NCBI GenBank assembly: GCA_019925095.2
Contig: CM034402.1
Span: 7,203,501 to 7,267,500, forward strand
DNA length: 64,000 nt
DNA from: Dendrolimus kikuchii
Taxonomy: Eukaryota; Arthropoda; Insecta; Lepidoptera; Lasiocampidae
Direction of reading: 5' to 3'
Shown: positions 22,711 through 32,751 of the stretch, in pieces
Position numbering within the stretch: position 1 is the first letter of the stretch
How the letters are laid out: the number at the start of each line of letters is the position of its first letter
Notes under the pieces: model-generated
What the model saw: the letters and a program-made list of their open reading frames with translations, nothing else
What the model was told of the DNA's origin: nothing
Databases searched by the model: none
Position numbers and translations under genes: made by a program

Positions 22711-23309
22711 TCCTTTTAGATCGACCTGGTTTGGAGAACAATGTACATAAATATTGTGAAATATGTTTTATCCGATTTACGTATTATTATTATTTTAGAC
22801 TCAAATGCTAAGTGAATAATATAAAATATTAATTTGGAATTAGAACTTCGGTTGTGCTTTTGGAAAAAATATTGTCTGGAGATAGATGAGGAGCCTTAAC
22901 CACTTTTGGAGTAGGGCATCCTGAATTTGACATGTGTTGATGAAGATACCCTGGTAGGTGTAAGATATCGCATTAGAGTCTACGTTTTTTTGACTTTGTC
23001 ATTCGAATTCGCGAAAGAACGTGCGAAGTACACTAGAGACTGCAAGATAGAAGCAAAATTTGCAGCGGCACATAGTTCCCGATTGCGTGGACAAAACCAC
23101 AGAGCAAGGACTAGTCTTGAAATGGTTTAATCAGAGAAAACATGTTGACTGAACCATGGGCGTAAAGATCTATTCTGTTTTTAACAACGCAAACTAGCAC
23201 GAAATTTAGATATAAAAATAAAATTAATTATATTAATGAGAAATATAAAAGTTACTTAACATAATTTTAAAATCTAATTTAACTACATTAAAACATTAGG
23301 TACTTGGGC
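22711..23309. other. No gene seen
   Basis: A 67-codon frame at 22927-23130 has no recognisable family signature and no splice support. Confidence 0.35.
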
Positions 23310-23700
23310 GGGGTTGACGTTGGCATGTCTCAGCAGATGAGATTCTGGGGCGTTGGGCGTTTACCAACAGCTGTGTAGAGCCACCAAGGTTAGCTAAGAC
23401 CTGCATCCGGAGGTAGTGAGGTCCATTTACACCGTCCATGTAGAGCCGCTGATCATGTACCCAGCGAGCGCCTGGGCTCCGGCTACGACCATGCTGGGGG
23501 TGAGGTAGTAACTAGGCAGTGTACAATGAGGCTTTGCCCAGGATTTGTGCATAGCATCTTTAGTTCTGGCTAGAGATGCTAGTACCACCCCAACCTGGCG
23601 AACCCCACACACCGGCCACGATTTCCTCAGTTCACTGCGTGGCTGATGGCCCTCAATCGGGTTTCTTCTCGTAAAAAAAACAAATGGCCGGACCACCAGA
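23310..23700. repeat. GC-richer block, probably LINE-derived
   Basis: GC-richer than its flanks, with CACACACCGGCCACGATTTC-like wording similar to the 3' end of the 45945-48029 element (CACACACCGGCCGTGGCGAT). A minus-strand 89-codon frame is unrecognised. Probably an untranslated LINE piece. Confidence 0.35.
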
Positions 23701-23816
23701 CTACTTTAGTTTAGTTTGTACTTTATTTTAAATTCTTACGTTGTGTATAAAATTGTCTTTTGTCTTTCTAAATAAAATATGTTGCGTATTTTGTAAACTA
23801 TACTTTATTCATAATA

Positions 23817-25075
23817 TTAGGTCCTTGCATATGAATTTGGCGTTTTGTCGTACTGGCCACTTTGATCTCAGATATCTCCTCTTTGGTTAGGAATTCCAAT
23901 TTCAAATTTATACAGCTATTTACTTATGCTTTTGTGTTTTGAAATCGTAATTCATTTGTTTTTTCCTCTTTTGGTTTTTTCTTTGCGTCACTCAGTTTAC
24001 ATAATGGAAAACTTGAAATATCGCATTATTAACGAGTACGAGCTCCATCGTGGCACCAGTGCTGCCGAAACGGCTCGAAGGATTAATGATGTGTATGGCG
24101 GCGGTGTCGCAAAAGAAAACGTTTTCGTTCTGGAAATTTCGACCTGCAGAACAAGGCCCGTGGACGACCGGAGACCAAAGTTGATAATGCAGAATTGAAG
24201 GCGATTGTGGAAGCGGATCCATTGCAAACCACAGCCGAGATAGCTGCAGGCTGCCGTCTTAGTGATAAAACTGTTTTAATCCACTTGAAGCAAATTGGGA
24301 AGATGAAAAAGCTTGCAAGGTGGGTACCTCATGAATTGAGCGCAGCAAACCGCCAAACGCGCGTCGACTGCTGCGTTACATTACTCAACCGGCACAATAA
24401 TGAAGGGATTTTAAATCGAATCATTACCTGTGATGAAAAGTGGATCCTGTACAATAATCAGAAACGCTTATCGCAATGGCTGAACCTTGGCGAACCAGCC
24501 AAATCCAGCCCAAAGCGAAAATTGACTTAAAAAAAATTACTTGTGAGCGTTTGGTGGACTAGTGCCGGTGCCGTTCACTACAGCTTTCTTAAGTCTGGCC
24601 AGACAATTACGGCAGATGTCTATTGTCAGCAACTGCAAACCATGATGGAAAAGCTAGCTGCTAAACAACCGAGGCTGGTCAATCGCTCTAGGCCACTGCT
24701 GCTTCAGGACAACGCTAGACCACACACTGCACAACAGACGGCTACCAAATTAGAGGAGCATCAATTAGAATGTCTAAGACATCCACCGTACTCCCCCAAC
24801 CTTACTCCAACAGATTACCATGTTATTCGAAATTTAAATAACTTCTTGCAAGGGAAAAAATTCAACTCCGATGGGGCAGTCCAAAGCGCCTTCAAAGATT
24901 TTATTGATTCCCGTCCGAATGGTTTTTTTTAGTAAAGGGATCAATGAACTACCTATGAGATGGCAGAAGTTCATAGATAGCAATGGTACATACTTTGATT
25001 AAATAAATATATTAAAAAAAAATCGACTTTATGTTCCTCCCTTACAAAACGCCAGTTTCATATGTAAATACCTAA
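23817..25075 (+). mobile_element. mariner transposon, nearly full length
   Basis: Imperfect terminal inverted repeats (left TTAGGTCCTTGCATATGAAT, TTGGCGTTTTGT; right ACAAAACGCCAGTTTCATAT, GTAAATACCTAA) with TA at 23815-23816 and 25076-25077. The length of 1259 bp is normal for mariner. Confidence 0.9.
24004..25002 (+). pseudogene. mariner transposase, three disabling changes
   Basis: D34D-type mariner transposase. The ATG at 24004 starts MENLKYRIINEYEL, and the N-terminal DNA-binding helices reach NDVYGGG. A deletion near 24120 shifts frame; homology resumes as RSGNFDLQNKARGRP. Catalytic residues are all present: Asp in ITCDEKW (24432), Asp in LLQDNARPHT (24708) and Asp in TPTDYH (24813), with exactly 34 residues between the last two. 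The WVPHEL and HPPYSPNL boxes are intact. A TAA at about 24528 interrupts before KKLLVSVWWT. One extra T in the T-run near 24925 shifts the C-terminus, which then reads SKGINELPMRWQKFIDS to the TAA at 25000. Likely lost activity recently. Confidence 0.9.
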
Positions 25076-25099
25076 TATATCATCAAACATATCTTCACA

Positions 25100-26360
25100 A
25101 TTTTGTTGTTGTTTGTTGGTGTTGCCAACGTGCTGGGGTGCGGCGGCGAAATTAAGCACTATAACAAATAATATTTTTGATTCTCATTCCCGGTAATAAT
25201 ATAATAGTATATCCATAGGTCGCTAGTTCATATCCGGCTCGAAGGACCATATGATTAAATCAAACTATTAAGGAATGGGTAGGAATTGTACCACGAGAGA
25301 TATTTATTAAATTTACTGAATTCGCACCATTACATTAGAAGGAAAATTTTTATGTGACAAAAGTCAAATTTCAAATGTTTGTTGGTGTTGCCAACACCAA
25401 TCAAACGTTCGCCCCATGACCACAATGTAAAGGAAGAAAACTGTAAAAGGAAATTTTGTTATCGGTGTTATTTATTACTGACCACTTGTTAAGTCGGAAA
25501 AAAGATACTTATTTTTGGTGCTTGGGTTTTTTTACTTTTTGTAATATGTATCCTTGTCTATAAATACTAAGTGTATAATGTTAAAGGGTAGTAAACAAAC
25601 AATCAAGCTATTGTGCCTTTAAAACTATAAAATAAACCCACGACGATACAGTAAACGAACGTTTGAAGTTTTATTGGCTAACATGAATGTTAGCCAATAA
25701 AACTTCAAACTTTCTACATAAAGTATTAAGGTTTGACGCATGGAAGATCCTGGTAAATACTCTAGTTTATTTAGAAAACAAACATTCAGTCAGGTTACAT
25801 TGGATTAAAGTTTTATCAAGGCGCTATTCGTCCGGAAGATAAAAATCTCGTGTCTATTTTAATCATTGAAACTTTTTATATACCAAATTTGAACACAAAC
25901 AATTCCATATATTTTCCATAAATGCAAGGCGACATATAAATATTTTATATTCAAAAATTCATGTTTACGACGATGATAAAAAAGAAGGTATTGGTGGCGC
26001 CACCAATACGTTCTTGTTTACTTGTAACTGGGGTTGTTACTTTTTAGAAGAAAATATAGTATTTTTGTTTTTAAGCTGTAAAAATATAGTATTTTTGGGA
26101 AATTTAGGTGAAAAAAAGAGCACACATTTATTTTTTATTATATATTTTATTTATTTCATTATTGCATTTTGCATGTGTATTTATTAGTAGTAAATACACA
26201 TGCATTTTTAGCTTTGGCCAGCAAAGATCTATTATTTTTTAAATAATCATAAGTATCTGAACAAAAAGCGCGACAATTGAATTAGCGATGAAAATATAGT
26301 ACATTTCGTAATATATTTTTTTTCTATAATTGGCTAAAATATAGTAAGTACCATACTATA
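25100..26360. other. AT-rich region with clustered palindromes, no gene
   Basis: Holds the direct repeat TGTTTGTTGGTGTTGCCAAC (25110-25129, 25376-25395), the palindrome TTGGTGTTGCCAACACCAA (25382-25400), a 24 bp-arm hairpin (25661-25710), a 22 bp perfect palindrome (25988-26009) and a 13 bp-arm hairpin near 26169-26203. AAAATATAGTA motifs recur at 26050-26350. No coding signal. Confidence 0.55.
25661..25710. repeat. Perfect 24 bp inverted repeat, 2-base loop
   Basis: Arms 25661-25684 and 25687-25710 are exact reverse complements around GA. Outermost bases are GTTTGAAGTT and AACTTCAAAC. Confidence 0.9.
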
Positions 26361-26930
26361 TATTATAGTACGGTTGGGAACCCTACTTATAACTGATGCC
26401 CAGTGCGTTACGTGTTTTGTTTTTTACTGAGCGATTAATGGTCCTTCCACAGTTTATTTTCCAAGACTGTACCATGAAAGAAGAATACTATCTTCTTCCA
26501 TAGCCGTACCTTGTATGTTATAATTTAGTTGTAGACATATGGAGTCGTTTCTAAATAGTAGTTAATAACGATTATTAGTAAATAAGGCAAATAATGTAAT
26601 CTTTTGTTTTTACAGTATAAAATTGTATGTTGTTTTAGAGGCCATTCAAACAAGGAAGGCGTGATAACGCTTTAAAAACCTGTTATTGATGTTCATGAGT
26701 GGAAATTGGAGTTGGCATTTCGCATCTTGTTTTCAATTGATTTATAAATCAAACATTAATACAGATCTTCTCGATGTTATGCTTTCCACGTGAATTCCTT
26801 TGTATATACAGTTTTTGGCAAAATTTAAAAGGTAATTTTTCTAATGCAGTTTTATTTTTAATTTGTAAAAAATGGGTAAGAGTTGTAAGGTATTTTAAAA
26901 AAGAATTATTTGCGCGCGGAAAATCTCAAC
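26361..26930. other. No gene seen
   Basis: AT-rich spacer. Confidence 0.4.
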
Positions 26931-27015
26931 TGTGTGTGTGTGTGTGTGTGTGTGCGTGTGTTTGTGTGTGCGTGTGTTTGTGTGTGCGCGTGCGTGCGTG
27001 CGTGTATGTATGTGT
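26931..27015. repeat. (GT)n microsatellite
   Basis: TG dinucleotides with scattered TGCG and TGTT variants. Frames across it on both strands are repeat artefacts. Confidence 0.9.
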
Positions 27016-28049
27016 GAAATGTACCTTTTCGGACTGCTACAAAGACTACTTCGTTTGGTATCAGTTAAATGCAATACAATTTGTCCAGCTTTCACCTGGT
27101 AACTATTTACTTGAAAATTATTAAACTTGATGTTAATAGATATTAACATTAGGTTTACATATAACATTAGCTACATATACAAATCGTGCATCATAATAAA
27201 ATGCGAAATGTGTAAGTATAGTTTTTATATATGGAAATATCTTCTTTAATTTTATTTGTTTAAGGTATTTATGCAATTTTTTATTTGTGGCTATGTCCAT
27301 CGTTGAATAAGATGTTTTATTTTTTTGGTTAGGTATGTGCAAAGAGCAAGTCAACGATAATGCTTGATACTAAAACTATAATCATACTAAACAATTTCAT
27401 AATTTCGTTTCATTTAACAATTAAGTATTAGATGAATTATATTTGAACTACTTGTTTGAATTTACCTATCTATAATAAAACCATATTATGACAAGTTAAA
27501 ATATCCGTATATGAAATAAATATATTTCGCAATGATGTAACATTATAAATAATTGGCATATGTTTTGATATACATATGTTTCTATCCAATTGCACGCTAC
27601 TAGTAAAAGTCACAAAAACATTTATTTTGCGTTTGATACGTATACATTCAGCTGATAAGAATGATAAGAGGAATTATGCTGTCGTATGGTTGGTAATTGG
27701 TTCTTCGTGTGGGCTGGTGAACGTCTTGATTGAATATTTCGATCCACAACGTTTATTACTACCTACCTACTGATTAAGATACCTCAGTGAAACATTCTAT
27801 TTTTGTATTTAAAAGAACCATAACTCCTCTATTAACTAAGTTTGGATTACTCAATACTGATACATCAAGACTGGGAGGAAAACCATACAATAAAATAATA
27901 ATGTCATGTCATGTAACACAGACTGAATCATGTTGTATCGAAATACCAAAACTGATTCAATTCAGATTAAAATATAAGAAACTATGTATTTTATGGCGAA
28001 TTCTATAAGTCACGGTCAACATTCGCTGTATACGGACAATAACATTTCG
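27016..28049. other. No gene seen
   Basis: AT-rich, with only short unsupported frames. Confidence 0.4.
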
Positions 28050-28680
28050 ATATCCACCTGTATTGTACGGGTGCGCCATTATCGCACGTACGCGCACAAG
28101 CTTGGGTCTATAATTGTATGCAACACGTTACTTTGACAGACGATCACTGTTCGCGCCACTTTACAATCACATATTAACTCGGCCATCGCACCACATATTA
28201 AACGTGGACACTCACCGGCTTATCATGATGCAAGATGGGACCTTCAGTCATTTTCTAAAATGTGATAAAACCGCCGTTGTCCGTGCGGCGGCGGCTGACA
28301 TCTGCAACAAGAGGCCACCGAGGTCATACGGACCGAGTTCGGAAATATTCAGCGTACGATACGAAATGTATATCAGGGAAGCACCGATTCTCACTTGTGC
28401 TGTGTCGATGGTAAACAAAGATGCATGAAGGCAGCTCTCGGTTCCCGTTTGGGAAGTCAAACTCGCACCATGACTGACAAGAAGGCACCGGCAAGGTTTG
28501 TTTATCACTGAATCACCAAATGAGTGTAAACCGCGGGCGAGTGGGGGGCGGGTGGAGTGTGCGACGACTGACGGAGTGACGGCGGTTCTGTGACGTCGGC
28601 AGCTGCGCGCACGCGCCTTGCCCCGCCAAAGACGGTATTTCCATCTTCTGACGTGTGCTACCACGTTCCTTTTTTCATGC
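28050..28680. promoter_or_regulatory. CpG-rich patch, possible promoter or first exon
   Basis: An isolated, conspicuously CpG-rich stretch in AT-rich DNA, densest at 28530-28630, with CRE-like TGACGTCG and the E-box GCAGCTGC. Two frames are open (plus 28114-28428, minus 28248-28664), but neither shows a domain I know. Several TCAGT strings exist on the minus strand. It does not resemble the GC-rich LINE pieces elsewhere in the window. It may be a housekeeping-type promoter or first exon; this is inference only. Confidence 0.3.
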
Positions 28681-28798
28681 TTAGTTTAATACACAAAATA
28701 AATTAAATAAAAAAGCAATCCTCAACAAAAATACTTAAAATGAATAGATTAGACTATCTAATTTTGTTATCATAAGCATGCTGATAAATTTATAATAG

Positions 28799-28805
<7 letters not shown>

Positions 28806-28831
<26 letters not shown>
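28806..28831. repeat. (TA)n microsatellite
   Basis: About 13 TA units. Confidence 0.9.
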
Positions 28832-28833
<2 letters not shown>

Positions 28834-28839
28834 ATGACA

Positions 28840-30255
28840 CGCATGATATAGTTAAGTTACGCCCTTGTATTGCGAGATTCGATTTGTTACAAAAAAGTCT
28901 ATTTTCTTTTTAATTTAAAAATATACCTAATTTTTAGTTCTTATGGTGTAAGCATAAAAATATCGTACTGTTCAAGCACTGGCAAACTATGTGATGATAT
29001 TAACAAGTTAATCCATAAAAATGTTAAATATAATTATAATATGCTTTACTCTTGCAAAAAGTTAATATATGACAAAATTGCCGTTTTATTTCATCAGGCA
29101 GTCTTTAGTTTTTAATAATACTACAGTCATCCATAGATCACAGAAAGTCTAAAGCAATAACTATTGTTTCACTTACCTCTTATTTCATAATAGCATGGAA
29201 GAAGAATGTGTCTTCGATGATAACAGTTATAAAAACGAGGTTTCATTGAAATGAAATTTAACAAAAAGTGTTCTCCAGGGTGCGATTATGAAAAACATTT
29301 TTCTTTAGTATATTTGAATGTGCCGATTATTAAAAAAAATTGAGGTGAAAAACCTTATAATTGAGAGACAGGATCTAGCGTTTACGGAGATGAATGTGCT
29401 GCGGTAGACGTTTGGCGTCACGCTGGTGGATCACGACTATATTTGACTAAACCAGCTGGTTAGGTGGGGAACAAATCTCTTGCCATGTCATATATGCAAA
29501 GTTCCGGTAACTTGATTAGTTCCAAAAAAATACTTGCTTCACGTCGTGAGTAATACGCATGCCACAACGGTCTCACAATAAGCGAAGACCGCGTGACATG
29601 GAGAAAAAAGCACGATCCTAGGGAATTTAGAGCCAGGATAGTACCTAGTGTACACAACTAGAATAGTAGTAGTTTGTAAGTTTTCTTTAATGGTGTTCAA
29701 TAAATATTTATCTATCTATCTAGATTCTAGTGTCAAAATCAGTAAACTACTTAATTGCTTGCGTAATTTGCACTAATGACAAGCAAAGGATTTCATTTAA
29801 ATACTCGTAGTATAAATTTGAAATACTAACTGTCAGACGATAATGATGGGTTCAGGTTACATAATGCCCAAGATATATAGATAGATAGATATGTTACTTT
29901 GAACCCTTAAAAAGTTTATTTCACCTAGAAATTACCAATGCCTGGCAGCCTTTTTTGACGAAGGGAAATCCGAATTAGGACTACTCATCGCAAAGCAAAC
30001 GTAGAGGAACGTATGAGATTCGCCGCGTTGAGATAGTAAAAGCATCCCAGAAGAAACACTATGTCTACCCCAGTCGAGGATATCGACTAAAACTATGTCA
30101 ACATTCAACACTGTAGACAAGAAGATAATAATTAATATAATATTTTCTACAATATTAGATTTTTATTCATGCTTCTTAGTATATAATATACCTATACCAT
30201 GTACGTATACATACGTGAATATGAATTTGATTACACTCTGTTAAATAAATATGCA
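28840..30255. other. No gene seen
   Basis: AT-rich. A somewhat GC-richer piece (29360-29660) has only short frames without a family signature. Confidence 0.35.
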
Positions 30256-30261
30256 ATAAAA

Positions 30262-30485
30262 TAACAGCCCATAAATGTCCCACTGCTGGGCTCCGGCCTT
30301 CCATTATAGGGGGAACGGACAGTAAAGCCGCCATGCTTGTACAAGGCTACTTGGCAAGTTTGACACATCGATTATCTCGATGTGCAGGTTGCATCGCGTT
30401 GTTTTCCTTCACCGTTGTTAGCACGTGATAATTGTAACATGTGGTAATTGCACATTAGGTCAAAACACTGCCAAATCTATGGGAC
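30262..30485 (-). repeat. SINE S1, 5'-truncated
   Basis: Antisense S1 body: AACAGCCCATAAATGTCCCA, CTGCTGGGCTCCGGCCTTCC, GGGGAACGGACAGTAAAGCC, ATCTCGATGTGCAGGTTGCA, TCACCGTTGTTAGCACGTGA, TGCACATTAGGTCAAAA. The tRNA-like head is missing. Confidence 0.7.
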
Positions 30486-30487
30486 AT

Positions 30488-30780
30488 TGTGATGCACAGC
30501 TTTGAGAGTCGATAAGAACGATGATTAAACATAGGTCCAATTTGGACCGAAACAAAACTGATAATAATATTTTTTAGACTAGAACTGAATGTTTAAAAGT
30601 GATACTTAAGAAGTTTATTTTGAATTATAACATGTTAACGGATGTAGGCTAAAGGATTTATATTAATAGAAGTTTGAGAAGAAATATCTGTGAGTATATT
30701 CTCTGAAGTTTCACTATTACTGCGCGTGAAATGTATACACACATATTTTTTAAAGTAATTAGGTGGCTATTTCTACAAAT
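30488..30780. repeat. Repeat family Z, copy 1
   Basis: About 290 bp matching 49424-49715 with small indels: GATTAAACATAGGT, AAACTGATAATAATATTTTT, GTGATACTTAAGAAGTTTAT, TTTGAATTATAA, ATTCTCTGAAGTTTCAC. No coding potential; class unknown. Confidence 0.65.
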
Positions 30781-30883
30781 ACTCTTTTTTTATTATTTAA
30801 TTATTAGAGCTTTATATTTTTGTATGTTATAAGTTATTTAATACTTAAAAAACGGAGATGAAAATTATCTTTATTTTACTTAA

Positions 30884-31295
30884 TCTATATATATAAAAAT
30901 CAATTGCTGTTCGTTAGTCTCGCTTAAACTCGAGAACGGCTGGACTGATTTGGCTAATTTTGGGTTGAAATTATTTGTCTAAGTCCAGGGAAGGTTCAAA
31001 AAGTGAGTAAATATGAAAAAATGCTTGGTATATAGTAAAAACAACAACTTCGCTTTCCTTTACAAACTATTCCTAACTGTCAAACATTTGATGTTCGTCC
31101 CGTCGTTCAGAAATCAAATTAAATTTAAAAGTGGTTTTTTTTCATTTTTTTCGTTTTGAATGTCAAACGTTTGATGTTCGTTCCGGTTAAGTTTTGACCA
31201 CATTTTTTACTAAAGTTGAAGAATTCTGCAATTATCATTCAGCTTCTTTATTTATTAATTCTGAGGCGGTATGAAGTATGCCGCGGGTCAGCTAG
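30884..31295 (+). mobile_element. Non-autonomous Helitron, 412 bp
   Basis: Begins TCTATATATATAAAAATC right after an A and ends with a hairpin (GCGGTATG...ATGCCGC region) followed by GGTCAGCTAG, with T as the next base. Insertion between A and T, a TC start and a hairpin plus CTAG end match the rolling-circle Helitron rules. The internal GAACGGCTGGACTGATTTGG box is typical of lepidopteran copies. No Rep/helicase coding. Confidence 0.75.
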
Positions 31296-31617
31296 TAATT
31301 ATAATATTCTGGGCGTAATATAAAATATAACCGAAGTTCATACATACTGAACAGCGTAAAAGAGCTAAGTTCAAAATATTAATACTCTATTCGTCACAGA
31401 TAATAATATTTCAATTATATTTAATTAATTAGTAATTGTGAAATCATTACTATAATTAAGGAAAATTCCCTGAATGATTTTATCAGAATCGGTCATGATG
31501 ATATGGGGCCTTGTGTTTCATTGCCAAATGCAATAGGCAGTGTCCGCGTTGAACTTGTGTAGAATTTGCAGCGTGACCGTAATACATAAAATTCAACGAT
31601 TAACATCGTAGATTGTT

Positions 31618-31660
31618 AAGATAGAAATCTTTATCAAAGATTTGTATAGATTTCTATCTT
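31618..31660. repeat. Short hairpin, 13 bp arms
   Basis: AAGATAGAAATCT (31618-31630) and AGATTTCTATCTT (31648-31660) are exact reverse complements. Confidence 0.7.
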
Positions 31661-31734
31661 CATTTCCTTTGATGTTGTATTACGTATGGATTTATTTGTA
31701 AATAATAATGACAAGTTGGCGGTAGGCTAAATAA

Positions 31735-31833
31735 AACTTTAACAATACTCGTTGACAATTGATATCTTTGTTTTCCGTGATCACGGCCACTGAAAAGTGG
31801 CCGAAACGTCGGAATAACCAAAATCAAATAAAT
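31735..31833. mobile_element. Long-hairpin element, loop plus one arm
   Basis: Matches the loop and one inner arm of copy 1 (AACAATACTCGTTGACA, CCGTGATCACGGCCACTGAA, AAGTGGCCGAAACGTCGG, ACCAAAATCAAATAAA). The second arm and the outer 44 bp end are missing. Confidence 0.65.
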
Positions 31834-32173
31834 TCTTATGGATGTTTTACCTGCTAGAGGAATTATCAAAATTAATGTAGTATAATAGTATCATTGAGAT
31901 AAATATATAACATAACAGATCGATTTTTAATCCTTCGACATTAAATATAAATAATTATAGTAACACGTACATACTATAATTAATTCTTAGCTTATTGAAC
32001 CTCCTGAATTTTTTTTAGCAGGACTAGTTTTATAATAAAACTACGTTTTAACAGTTTTAAGCGCGGTAATTTATAAATAAATTTTATAAATTAATTATAA
32101 TAACAAATTTTATAAATTAATTATAATAATAAAATTTATAAATCCCTATTAATATTATAAATGCGAAAGTAAC

Positions 32174-32370
<197 letters not shown>

Positions 32371-32751
32371 TCCGTTTTCACGGAAAAACTACTGGACCGA
32401 TTTGGCTGAAACTCAGTATATATATATTTTCGATGCCGAGGATGAACATAGGATACTTTTTATCCCGAAAAATGGGATAGTTTCCGGGATAAAAATATAT
32501 TTGTCTGTTTGTTTGTCTTTTACGGAAAAACTACTGGACCGATTTGGCTGAAATTCGGTATATATGTAATTTTCATAACGAGGGTGGACAAGGGATATTT
32601 TTCATCCCAGGTAATGGGATAGATTTTGGGATAGATTTATGTAAAGGTTATCCCAAAAGTGGGACAGGTTTTGATTGGTGTTGTGATTTGCCATTTTCAT
32701 CACTTTGGTTATTTTGTCCGTTTTGCTCTTTCTGTCCTTTTTGATCTTTTT

